NCBI RefSeq assembly: GCF_900188405.1
Contig: NZ_FZOF01000003.1
Span: forward strand, 62,001-126,000
Source of the DNA: Actinacidiphila glaucinigra
Lineage (GTDB): Bacteria; Actinomycetota; Actinomycetes; Streptomycetales; Streptomycetaceae
Direction of reading: 5' to 3'
DNA length: 64,000 bases
Part shown: positions 17,247 through 25,031 of the stretch, piece by piece
Layout of the letters: each line of letters opens with the position of its first letter
Position numbering within the stretch: the stretch's first letter is position 1
Made by a program: the position numbers and the translations under genes
Notes under the pieces: generated by a model
Seen by the model: only the letters and a program-made list of their open reading frames with translations
Database searches by the model: none
What the model was told of the DNA's origin: nothing

Positions 17247-18413
17247 ATGGACACCGAAGAGATCGTCCGCACGTTCGTCGAGTACTACGAGGACCGCGGC
17301 CACCACCGGATCACCGGATCGACCCTGCTGCCGCCGCCCGGCGACCCCGTGCTGTTCACGACCTCGGGCATGCATCCGCTCACCCCCCACCTGGAGGGGC
17401 GCCCGCACCCGCTCGGCAGCCGGCTGGTCAATGTGCAGCGCTGTCTGCGCACCACGGACCTGGAGGAGGTCGGCGACCCCACCCATCTGACGGTCTTCGA
17501 GATGCTCGGCACCTGGTCGCTCGGCGACTACGAGGGCCCGCAGAGCCTGGACTGGGGCTACGGGCTGCTCACCGAGGGCTTCGGCGTCGACCCCGGGCGG
17601 CTGCACGCCACGGTGTTCGGCGGCGACGACCGCACGGGTCCCGACACCGCCTCCCTGGAGCTGTGGGAGAAGCACGGGGTCCCGGTGGAGCTCACGGTCG
17701 AGGACAACTGGTGGTCCAACGGGCCCACCGGTCCGTGCGGCCCCGACTCGGAGATCTTCCTGTGGACCGGGGACACCCCGCCGCGCTCCACGCCCACGGG
17801 CGACGACCGATGGGTGGAGGTCTGGAACCACGTCATGATGCGCCACCGCCGGCTCGGGGACGGCTCGCTCGTGCCGCTCCCTCAGCGCAACGTCGACACC
17901 GGCCTCGGCCTGGAGCGGCTGGCCTCGCTGCTGCAGGGCCGGACGTCGGTCTTCGAGTGCGACGTCCTCGCCCCCTGGCGGCGCCTCGTACCGCCCCTGT
18001 GGCCGCTGGACGAACCGTCGCTGCGCCTGGTCAGCGACCACCTGCGCTCGGCCGTGGTGGTGATCGGGGACGGGGTGCGCCCGGCCAACACCGGCCGCGG
18101 CTACGTGCTGCGGCGGCTGGTGCGGCGGGTCCTCACCACCCTGTGGCGGGACGATCCCTCCCGCGGCCTCGGGGACCTGCCGCAGGAGCTGGTCCGGCAC
18201 ACCCTGGACCACTTCCGCCAGACCCTGGACCCGGACGAGCCACGCCGGGTGCTGCTGGAGGAGGAGCGCCGGTTCCGGCGGCTCCTGGAGCGCGGCCGTC
18301 AGGTGCTGGCCCGCCCCCGGTTCCGGGGTCCGCTGGACGAGGAGGACTTCCACTACCTCCACGACACCCACGGCCTGCCGCGCGACCTCGTCCTGGGCCT
18401 CCGGCCGCAGTGA
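17247..18413 (+). CDS. Alanyl-tRNA synthetase paralogue, catalytic core only
   Basis: 388 aa, aligned by eye to the first part of AlaRS (class II, normally about 880 aa). Seen: motif-1 region LFTTSGMHPLTPHL, motif-2 loop FEMLGTWSLGDYEG, ATP/amino-acid pocket NWWSNGPTGPCGPDSEIF, motif 3 TGLGLERL, and the tRNA-recognition helix NTGRGYVLRRLVRR. The protein stops where the editing domain would begin, so the editing HxxxH/CxxxH site and C-Ala domain are missing. It could charge tRNA-Ala without proofreading, or activate alanine for another purpose. ATG 17247 has GAAGGAG upstream. Preceded by the leader peptide and hairpin; followed by a terminator. Confidence 0.85.
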   Translation: MDTEEIVRTFVEYYEDRGHHRITGSTLLPPPGDPVLFTTSGMHPLTPHLEGRPHPLGSRLVNVQRCLRTTDLEEVGDPTHLTVFEMLGTWSLGDYEGPQSLDWGYGLLTEGFGVDPGRLHATVFGGDDRTGPDTASLELWEKHGVPVELTVEDNWWSNGPTGPCGPDSEIFLWTGDTPPRSTPTGDDRWVEVWNHVMMRHRRLGDGSLVPLPQRNVDTGLGLERLASLLQGRTSVFECDVLAPWRRLVPPLWPLDEPSLRLVSDHLRSAVVVIGDGVRPANTGRGYVLRRLVRRVLTTLWRDDPSRGLGDLPQELVRHTLDHFRQTLDPDEPRRVLLEEERRFRRLLERGRQVLARPRFRGPLDEEDFHYLHDTHGLPRDLVLGLRPQ

Positions 18414-18430
18414 CGGCGGACGGTCCGGCA

Positions 18431-18467
18431 GGGCCCCGGGCGCCGCCGTCGGCGGCGCCCGGGGCCC
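18431..18467 (+). terminator. Terminator after the alaS-like gene
   Basis: A perfect 17-bp stem, GGGCCCCGGGCGCCGCC with its complement and a 3-nt GTC loop, 17 bp after the stop codon. Confidence 0.75.
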
Positions 18468-18574
18468 GCGTCGTACGCGGTCACGCACAGTGGCCCCAGG
18501 AATCCCCCGGATCCCCCTCGACGCTATTCGCTCAGATGTTCTATTCTCGGGAGGAGAGCAACGAAGGAGGCGGC

Positions 18575-19621
18575 ATGAGGTGGGACAACCTGAGCCGCGA
18601 CACGGCGGCGACCACACCCGCGCTCTTCGGCGTGGACGCCGTGACCCGTACGTTCGACACCCCCGAGTTCCGCGGGATCACCTTCCACGAGGTGCGCGCC
18701 CGCACGATCGTCAACCGCGTACCGGGCGCGTCCCGGATGCCGTTCGAGTGGACGATCAACCCCTACCGCGGCTGCAGCCACGCCTGTGTGTACTGCTTCG
18801 CGCGCAAGACGCACGCCTACCTGGACCTCGACAGCGGCCTGGACTTCGACTCCCAGATCGTCGTGAAGGTCAACGCACCCGAGCTGCTCCGCCGTGAGCT
18901 CGCCTCGCCCCGCTGGCACGGCGAGCACATCGCCATGGGCACCAACGTCGACTGCTACCAGCGCGCGGAGGGCCGCTACCGGCTCATGCCGGGCATCCTG
19001 GCCGCGCTGCGCGACCACGCCAACCCCTTCTCGATCCTCACCAAGGGGTCACTGATCCTGCGCGACCTGGACCTCCTGGTGCAGGCCTCCGAGGTCACCG
19101 ACGTGTCGACCGCGGTCTCCGTCGGCTTCGTCGACCGGGACCTGTGGCGCACGGTGGAGCCGGGTACGCCGTCTCCCGCGAAGCGGCTGGAGGTCTGCCG
19201 CACGCTCAATGAGCACGGCATACCCTCGGGCGTCCTGATGGCACCCGTGCTGCCGTACCTCAGCGACTCCCCGGAGCAGTTGCGCGAGACGGTCCGCGCG
19301 ATCGCCGGGACGGGCGCCACGTCCGTCACCCCGCTGGTGCTGCATCTGCGCCCCGGGGCGAGGGAGTGGTTCATGGCCTGGCTCTCCGTGCACCACCCCC
19401 GGCTGATCTCCCGCTACAAGGCGCTCTACGCGGGCGGCGCCTACGCGCCCACCTGGTACCAGCGGCGCATCACCCGCCAAGTGCACGAATTCGCGGCCGA
19501 GTTCGGGATCGGGCCCAGCCGCTCCGGGGCCGCGCGCCGGATCGCCGCACCCGAGGAGGAGGCCCCCGGTCCGCCCGCCGCGCCGGATCCGGCCCAGCCG
19601 ACCCAGCTGACCCTGATCTGA
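18575..19621 (+). CDS. Rv2578c-type radical SAM protein
   Basis: 348-aa radical SAM enzyme. The cluster-binding motif is CSHACVYC (Cys67, Cys71, Cys74; CX3CX2C), preceded by TINPYRGC as in the SplB-related Rv2578c family. The TIM-barrel blocks MGTNVDCYQ, SILTKGSLILRDLDLL and GVLMAPVLPYLSDS follow. The C-terminal 35 residues are a Pro/Ala-rich tail. The reaction is unknown; the spore photoproduct lyase relationship suggests, but does not show, DNA or tRNA repair. ATG 18575 has AAGGAGG 5 nt upstream. Transcribed alone between two gaps; an AT-richer stretch ATGTTCTATTCTC at about 18535-18548 may hold the promoter. Confidence 0.88.
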   Translation: MRWDNLSRDTAATTPALFGVDAVTRTFDTPEFRGITFHEVRARTIVNRVPGASRMPFEWTINPYRGCSHACVYCFARKTHAYLDLDSGLDFDSQIVVKVNAPELLRRELASPRWHGEHIAMGTNVDCYQRAEGRYRLMPGILAALRDHANPFSILTKGSLILRDLDLLVQASEVTDVSTAVSVGFVDRDLWRTVEPGTPSPAKRLEVCRTLNEHGIPSGVLMAPVLPYLSDSPEQLRETVRAIAGTGATSVTPLVLHLRPGAREWFMAWLSVHHPRLISRYKALYAGGAYAPTWYQRRITRQVHEFAAEFGIGPSRSGAARRIAAPEEEAPGPPAAPDPAQPTQLTLI

Positions 19622-19673
19622 GCCCGGTAAAAGCGGGTGCCCGCCGGGCTCCACCCCCCTTAACGTCGCGGCC

Positions 19674-20189
19674 ATGACGGATGTGAGAGTGATGACCCGC
19701 GACGACATCGACGCCGTGGCGGCGGTCCGCGTACGGGGATGGCAGACGGCCTACGCGGGGATCGTGCCGCAGTCGTACCTCGACGCGATGGACGCCGGGG
19801 CGGACGCGGAGCGCCGCAAGGAGTGGTTCGACGCGGGCGGCAAGCGGGTGGACAACCTGGTCGCCACGGACGGCGCCGAGGTGACGGGCTGGGCGGCGCT
19901 CGGCCCCTACCGCGGCGAGCCGGACGACGCCGAGGCCGGTGAGCTGTACGCGATCTACGTACGCCCCGACCGGATCGGCCGGGGAACCGGGCGCGCGCTC
20001 ATGGCCGCCGTACGGGCCCGCGCCGGCGAACGCGGCTTCCGGAGCCTGCGCCTGTGGGTGCTCGCGGACAACGCTCAGGCACTGCGCTTCTACGAGCGGG
20101 CCGGGTTCGCGCCCGACGGCACCGACCAGATCGAGATGTACGACGGCGTCCCGCTCAAGGAGCTGCGGTACGCGACGGATCCGGCCTGA
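19674..20189 (+). CDS. GNAT family N-acetyltransferase
   Basis: 171-aa acetyl-CoA-dependent acyltransferase. The acetyl-CoA pyrophosphate loop is RIGRGTGRALM (R-x-x-G-x-G), with the preceding strand LYAIYVRP and the following LRLWVLADNAQALRFYERAG typical of the family. The N-terminal RVRGWQTAYAGIVPQ block is shared with a common actinobacterial acetyltransferase group; the substrate is unknown. Its last 35 bp overlap the end of the convergent HEAT-repeat gene. Confidence 0.9.
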   Translation: MTDVRVMTRDDIDAVAAVRVRGWQTAYAGIVPQSYLDAMDAGADAERRKEWFDAGGKRVDNLVATDGAEVTGWAALGPYRGEPDDAEAGELYAIYVRPDRIGRGTGRALMAAVRARAGERGFRSLRLWVLADNAQALRFYERAGFAPDGTDQIEMYDGVPLKELRYATDPA

Positions 20190-21642
20190 AGCGCCCCGCG
20201 AGACGGCGCGTCGCGGCACTCGGCGCCCCGTCCCGCACCGCGGCCAGCACCGGTGCGGCCGCCGGGTCGCCCGACCGCACCAGGGCCCGCACGATCCGCC
20301 GGGGGTACGGCAGCGCGCACAATCCCGCGAGGGCGGCCGTCGCGCGGGGCTCGTCCTCGTAGCGGGCCAACCCGCGCGCCGCGGCGGCACGTACGTCCCC
20401 GTCCTCGTCGGAGGCGACCCCCAGCAGCACCCCGAGCACGTCGGGACCCCCGATCCGGCCGAGGGAGTCCACGGCCGCGGCACGCAGGCGGGGATCCCCG
20501 GCCGCCCGGGTCAGGACGGGTACGGCGCGCGCGTCGCCGAGCCGTCCCAGTTCCTCGACGCACCCGGCGGCGGCCTGCTGGGCCGTGCGGTCCTCGTCCA
20601 GCAGCCAGGTCAGGGTGGACGTCAGCGCGGGCAGCGACTCCGGCGCCCGCATACGCCCCAGCAGGCGCACGGCGGCCAGGGCGTAGGCGATCCGCAGCCG
20701 GTTCGTGGCGAGCGTGGCGGCGGCCCGCGCGGTCCGCGGGTCGCCGAGCCGGGCGAGGGCTTCGGCCGCCGAGGCGTTGCGGATGCCGTCGCGATGGTTG
20801 AGGAGCAGGACCAGCGTCTCGAACGCCCTCCGGTCGCCGGCCCGGCCGAGCATCACGGCGGCGATCTCCCGCTCGTCCAGGGAGCGTGAGGGCTCGGTCA
20901 GCACGGCGGCGAGGTGGTCCCGGGCCGTGGAATCGTCCAGTCGCCCCAGCGCGACGAGCGCCGCCGAGGCCACCCCCCGGTCCGGGTCGCCGGCCGCTGC
21001 GGTGAACAGGCCGAGATGCGCCGGGTCATGGCCGCAGCCGAGCAGAGTCAGGGCCAGCCGCCTGACACGGGGCACCGCCTGGCAGGCCTGGCGCAGCAGC
21101 ATGGGCACGCAGGCGCCGGGCAGTACGGGGTCGGTCCGGGGCGTACGGCGCCACGAGGTCGGCTGACCACCGATGACGATCCGACTGACGGTGTCCTCGA
21201 TCAGCTCCGGGTACCAGGAGGGCTCGTCAGGAGCGAGTGCGGCGAGCAGGCCGAAAAGTGGTCCCGTCGCCTCCATGGGGCGCTTGACCGCCAATGCCTC
21301 CAAGGCGTAGCGGCGCTCGTCTTCCGTGCCGCGGGGAAGCTTGACCAGCAGCGGCGGGACGGCGGGGGCCCACCCGCCCGCGACGTCGAGGTGCCCGCGC
21401 TCCGCGGGCCCCAGCCAGGGCCGCACCATGGCGGCGGCGTCCGGGGAGGCCGCCAGCCGCCGCAGATAGGCGCCGCGTTCCTCGCGCCGGCCCTGGCCGG
21501 CGAACTCCAGCAGACCCAGTACGCGGCGCGGCTCCCCGCGCCCGCGCAGCCGCGCGACGTCCGTCTCCCCCGCCCGCACGGCCCCGTACAGCTGGGCCGC
21601 GCGCCGCGCCGCGTGACCGGCGCCCCCCTGTACCCGTTCCAC
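20155..21642 (-). CDS. HEAT-repeat protein
   Basis: 495-aa all-helical scaffold made of repeated 30-35-residue helical pairs of the HEAT/PBS-lyase type, clearest from residue 210 on (ASAALVALGRLDDSTARDHL, AAEALARLGDPRTARAAATL, AAVDSLGRIGGPDVLGVLLG, AAARGLARYEDEPRATAALA). The first 150 residues are less regular. There is no catalytic motif, signal peptide or membrane segment. Such proteins hold partner proteins; none is evident nearby. GTG 21642 with GGGGGAGAGG upstream. The 3' end overlaps the GNAT gene by 35 bp tail-to-tail, which implies antisense transcripts. Confidence 0.85.
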   Translation of the reverse strand: MERVQGGAGHAARRAAQLYGAVRAGETDVARLRGRGEPRRVLGLLEFAGQGRREERGAYLRRLAASPDAAAMVRPWLGPAERGHLDVAGGWAPAVPPLLVKLPRGTEDERRYALEALAVKRPMEATGPLFGLLAALAPDEPSWYPELIEDTVSRIVIGGQPTSWRRTPRTDPVLPGACVPMLLRQACQAVPRVRRLALTLLGCGHDPAHLGLFTAAAGDPDRGVASAALVALGRLDDSTARDHLAAVLTEPSRSLDEREIAAVMLGRAGDRRAFETLVLLLNHRDGIRNASAAEALARLGDPRTARAAATLATNRLRIAYALAAVRLLGRMRAPESLPALTSTLTWLLDEDRTAQQAAAGCVEELGRLGDARAVPVLTRAAGDPRLRAAAVDSLGRIGGPDVLGVLLGVASDEDGDVRAAAARGLARYEDEPRATAALAGLCALPYPRRIVRALVRSGDPAAAPVLAAVRDGAPSAATRRLAGRFRPDPSRTAAP

Positions 21643-21962
21643 GGTGCCCCCTCTCCCCCTGCGCTCACCCTAATGGCGCGCTCATCTGTAGGCGGTGCAA
21701 ATCACATGGGCGGAGGTCTGGCGCCGAGGTTACTCACCGGTTACCCTCTAACCAACGCACGCAGCGGCCTGGTGACGCAGCCGCCGTGTGCAGCCGTTGT
21801 CGGTTCGGCACCATCGTGGCGCAGCCCCGGGACAGGGCTCGCCGGATCTCACGCGGGTACGCACACACACGCGTACGCAGCCCGCGGCTCCTCGACTCTC
21901 CCGCCCCCGCGCCTGCGCAGCAGAGACGCACGGCGCGGACCCTCAGCATTCGGAGTTCCGCG
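21643..21962. other. 320-bp gap before the hydroxyacyl-CoA dehydrogenase gene
   Basis: No gene. It holds a direct repeat GGTTAC at about 21729 and 21739, and TACCCT (21742-21747), a possible -10 box that would give a leader of roughly 200 nt. A CA-rich stretch with GTACGCACACACACGCGTACGC lies at about 21856-21877. Confidence 0.35.
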
Positions 21963-23750
21963 ATGGACCGTCCACGTCCCTTCCCCACCGTCGCCATCAT
22001 CGGTCTCGGCACCATGGGCACCGGCATCGCCGAGGTCGTCGCCCGGGCCGGCCACGAAGTCATCGGCATCGAGATCGACGACGCGGCCGCACAGCGCGCC
22101 GTCGCCGCCCTGGAGGCCTCCACCGCCCGCGCCGTGCAGCGCGAGCGGATCACCGAGTCCGAGCGCGGCGACATCCTGGCCCGGTTCCGCACCTTCCCCG
22201 ACCTTCAGGCGGCGGCCGACGCCGACCTGGTGATCGAGGTCGTCACCGAGAACTTCGAGATCAAGCGCGAGGTCCTCACGGCCCTCGACGCCATCGTGAA
22301 GCCCGGCGCCGTCCTCGCGACCGGCACCAACGCGCTGTCGGTGACCGGGCTGGCCTCGCACACCTCGCGCCCGGACCGCGTCCTCGGCCTGCACTTCTTC
22401 GCCCCCGCCCCGGTCATGAAGCTGGTCGAGGTGGTCTCCACCGTGCTGACCTCCCCCGAGACCACCGGCGCCGTGACCGACCTGGTCCGCTCGTTCGGCA
22501 AGGAGCCGGTGGCGGTCGGCGACCGCCCGGGCTTCATCGCCGACGGACTGCTCTTCGGCTATCTCAACCAGGCCGCGGCCATGTACGAGGCCCGGTACGC
22601 CACCCGCGAGGACATCGACGCGGCCATGCGGCTGGGCTGCGGCCTGCCCATGGGCCCGCTCGCGCTGCTGGACCTGATCGGCATCGACACGGCGCAGACC
22701 GTCCTCGAGGCGATGTACGAGGCCTCGCGCGACCGGCTGCACGCCCCCGCGCCCGTCCTGAAGCAGCTCACCGCCGCCGGTCTCAAGGGCCGCAAGGCCG
22801 GGCGAGGCTTCTACACCTACGAGGCCCCCGGCAGCGCGACGGTCGTCGCGGACGCCGAGACGCCGGCCGATGCCGCCGGTGCTGGCGGCGGGCGTCCCGT
22901 GCGCAGCGTGGGCGTCGCCGGCTCGGGCACGATGGCCACCGGCATCGCTGAGGTCTTCGCCAAGGCCGGGTACGAGGTGGTGCTGGCCGCACGCGGCCAG
23001 GAGAAGGCCGACAAGGCGGTCGCGGCGCTGGCCAGGTCCCTGGACCGGTCCGTCGCCAAGGGCCGGCTCAGCCAGGAGCAGCGTGACGCCGCCGTGGCGC
23101 GGGTGACCGCGGCCGGCTCGCTGGACGCCTTCGCCGACGTGGACCTGGCCGTCGAGGCGGTCGCCGAGGACCTGCCCGTCAAGCAGCAGCTCTTCGCGAC
23201 CCTGGACAAGGTCTGCAAGCCGGGCGCGGTGCTGGCCACGACCACGTCCTCGCTGCCCGTGGTGGCCGTCGCGACGGCCACCACGCGCCCGCGGGACGTC
23301 GTCGGCATGCACTTCTTCAACCCGGCGCCCGCCATGAAGCTGGTCGAGGTGGTGCGCACCGTGCTGACCGCCGAGGACGTGCGCGCCACGGTCCAGGAGG
23401 TCTGCGGACGGATCAGGAAGCACCCCGTGGACTGCGGCGACCGGGCCGGCTTCATCGTCAACGCGCTGCTGTTCCCGTACCTCAACAACGCCGTGAAGAT
23501 GGTCCAGGAGCACTACGCGACGGTCGAGGACATCGACTCGGCGATGAAGCTCGGCGGCGGCTACCCCATGGGGCCCTTCGAACTGCTCGACGTCGTCGGG
23601 CTGGACGTCTCGCTCGCGATCGAGCAGGTGCTGCACAAGGAGTTCCGCGACCCGGGCCTGGCGCCGGCGCCGCTGCTCGAGCACCTGGTGTCCGCGGGCT
23701 GCCTCGGCCGCAAGACGGGCCGCGGCTTCCGCGAGTATGCCCGCCGCTGA
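21963..23750 (+). CDS. Tandem 3-hydroxyacyl-CoA dehydrogenase (3-hydroxybutyryl-CoA dehydrogenase)
   Basis: 595 aa made of two complete homologous units (about 1-290 and 300-595). Each has its own NAD(P) loop (GLGTMGTGIAEV and GSGTMATGIAEV), catalytic-His block (LHFFAPAPVMKLVEVV and MHFFNPAPAMKLVEVV) and C-terminal dimer domain (GDRPGFIADGLL and GDRAGFIVNALL), so both look active. The role expected next to ccr is interconversion of acetoacetyl-CoA and 3-hydroxybutyryl-CoA, feeding crotonyl-CoA. ATG 21963 is where the Rossmann fold starts; the longer frame upstream is untranslated leader. Terminator hairpin follows. Confidence 0.92.
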   Translation: MDRPRPFPTVAIIGLGTMGTGIAEVVARAGHEVIGIEIDDAAAQRAVAALEASTARAVQRERITESERGDILARFRTFPDLQAAADADLVIEVVTENFEIKREVLTALDAIVKPGAVLATGTNALSVTGLASHTSRPDRVLGLHFFAPAPVMKLVEVVSTVLTSPETTGAVTDLVRSFGKEPVAVGDRPGFIADGLLFGYLNQAAAMYEARYATREDIDAAMRLGCGLPMGPLALLDLIGIDTAQTVLEAMYEASRDRLHAPAPVLKQLTAAGLKGRKAGRGFYTYEAPGSATVVADAETPADAAGAGGGRPVRSVGVAGSGTMATGIAEVFAKAGYEVVLAARGQEKADKAVAALARSLDRSVAKGRLSQEQRDAAVARVTAAGSLDAFADVDLAVEAVAEDLPVKQQLFATLDKVCKPGAVLATTTSSLPVVAVATATTRPRDVVGMHFFNPAPAMKLVEVVRTVLTAEDVRATVQEVCGRIRKHPVDCGDRAGFIVNALLFPYLNNAVKMVQEHYATVEDIDSAMKLGGGYPMGPFELLDVVGLDVSLAIEQVLHKEFRDPGLAPAPLLEHLVSAGCLGRKTGRGFREYARR

Positions 23751-23791
23751 TCACACGGGCGCCTGGGACGGCCGGGACGATCCTGGCGGCT

Positions 23792-23815
23792 GGGGCGGTC
23801 TCCTGGGACCGCCCC
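23792..23815 (+). terminator. Terminator after the dehydrogenase gene
   Basis: 9-bp stem GGGGCGGTC / GACCGCCCC with a 6-nt loop, 42 bp past the stop codon. Confidence 0.65.
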
Positions 23816-23874
23816 ACCGCCTCCGCACACCGGGCTCGGTCCACGCCTCAGCGGGAATGCAGTACGTTCGCGGT

Positions 23875-24633
23875 ATGCCCCAGCCCGTGAAGCCCGCCCG
23901 CGCGTCCTCCAGCACCGCCCAGCGCCATCGTGTCCGCCAGGAACTGGCCGCCGCGGCGATGCATCTCTTCGCGACCCAGGGGTACGAGGCGACCACGGTC
24001 GACGAGATCGCGGCGGCCGCCGGGGTCGCGCGCAGGACGTTCTTCCGGCACTTCCGCTCCAAGGAAGAGGCGATCTTCCCCGACCACGACGACACCCTGG
24101 TGCGCGTGGGGCAGGTGCTGGACTCCGCCGAACCGCACGAGCACCCGCTCGACACGGTGTGCCGCGGCATCACCGAGGTGCTGCGCATGTACGCCGAGGC
24201 TCCCGAGGTCTCGGTGGAGCGTTACCGCCTGACCCGCGAGATCCCGATCCTGCGGGAGCGCGAGATCGCCTCGGTGGCCCGCTACGAGCGGCTGTTCACC
24301 CGCTATCTGCTGGGCCACTTCGACGAGGGCGCCCACCACGACGGGGACGACGACCCGCTGCTGGCGGAGGTCGCCGCGTCCGCCGTCGTCGCCGCCCACA
24401 ACCATGTGCTGCGCCGCTGGCTCCGCGCGGGCGGCAAGGGGGACGTCGAGTCGCAGCTCGACCACGCCTTCGAGGTGATCAAGCAGACCTTCGGCACCGG
24501 CATCGGCCGGCGCCCCTCCCCCGCCCCGGTGCTCGCCTCCCAGCAGGGCGAGGTCGTCATCGCCGTGGCCCGCACGGACGCCTCTCCGGCCGAGGTCATG
24601 CGGACGATCGAAAAAGCCCTGAAGGGCGCGTAG
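23875..24633 (+). CDS. TetR family regulator of the ethylmalonyl-CoA locus
   Basis: 252 aa. N-terminal helix-turn-helix (about 20-65: ELAAAAMHLFATQGYEATTV, then DEIAAAAGVARRTFFRHFRS), then an all-helical ligand domain with a Gly/Pro-rich linker and a short C-terminal extension. It sits immediately before ccr and is the obvious candidate to control it; a four-part array of GTGCCA/TGGCAC half-sites lies in the ccr promoter region. The start at ATG 23875 is likely leaderless (TACGTT 8 nt upstream). Acyl-CoA or a related metabolite is a plausible ligand but nothing in the sequence proves it. Confidence 0.9.
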   Translation: MPQPVKPARASSSTAQRHRVRQELAAAAMHLFATQGYEATTVDEIAAAAGVARRTFFRHFRSKEEAIFPDHDDTLVRVGQVLDSAEPHEHPLDTVCRGITEVLRMYAEAPEVSVERYRLTREIPILREREIASVARYERLFTRYLLGHFDEGAHHDGDDDPLLAEVAASAVVAAHNHVLRRWLRAGGKGDVESQLDHAFEVIKQTFGTGIGRRPSPAPVLASQQGEVVIAVARTDASPAEVMRTIEKALKGA

Positions 24634-24681
24634 CCGCCCGTTCGCGCCCCCGGCGCCCTCCTGCACCTCCGCCTTCCCACC

Positions 24682-24712
24682 GGCGCCCCCAGGCCTTCGT
24701 GCCGGGGGCGCC
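24682..24712 (+). terminator. Terminator between tetR and ccr
   Basis: GGCGCCCCC-A-GGC pairs with GCCGGGGGCGCC around a CTTCGT loop: a 12-bp stem with one bulged A. It separates tetR from the ccr operon. Confidence 0.7.
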
Positions 24713-24741
24713 TGCCTGTGTTGCTCAAACGTGTAGCCGTG

Positions 24742-24799
24742 GTGCCATCTGAGAATAATTGTTGGCACCCAGTGTCTTGCAGGGTGGCACGCGGTGCCA
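24742..24799. promoter_or_regulatory. Four GTGCCA/TGGCAC half-sites upstream of ccr
   Basis: Half-sites at 24742-24747 (GTGCCA), 24763-24768 (TGGCAC), 24785-24790 (TGGCAC) and 24794-24799 (GTGCCA). The last two form the perfect 15-bp palindrome TGGCACGCGGTGCCA; the first two face each other 21 bp apart, centre to centre, i.e. two helical turns. The stretch between (GAGAATAATTGTT) is unusually AT-rich and likely contains the promoter. A long leader of about 230 nt, without visible gene, runs to ccr at 25032. Confidence 0.6.
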
Positions 24800-25031
24800 T
24801 AACGTGAGAGCTGTCCGGGCGGGCGGCGTGCCGGGATCCGTCGCACGCCGTCTGTCCCCCAAGGCCCGGGCGCCTGCGTCACAGGCATTCACCGCGCCAC
24901 CACGCGCTCCGCTCCATCCGTGCGACCGCCACGGACAGCCGGAACCACCGCCGAACCGACGGCACCACCCCCAGCAAACCCCCGACGTTCCCTCAAGCGT
25001 CCCTACGTCGCGCTTCGCCGGAGGCATCACC

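Noticed and set aside
18535..18560. Possible LexA box before the radical SAM gene
   Set aside because: Only one GTTC half-site is present; the inverted partner is missing.
17099..19621. 840-codon frame joining the AlaRS region to the radical SAM protein
   Set aside because: The first two thirds are an out-of-frame reading of the AlaRS gene; only the part from 18575 is real.
21788..22951. Leader peptide in the 320-bp gap before the dehydrogenase gene
   Set aside because: The frames there run on into the coding sequence of the dehydrogenase and show no codon cluster or switchable hairpin.
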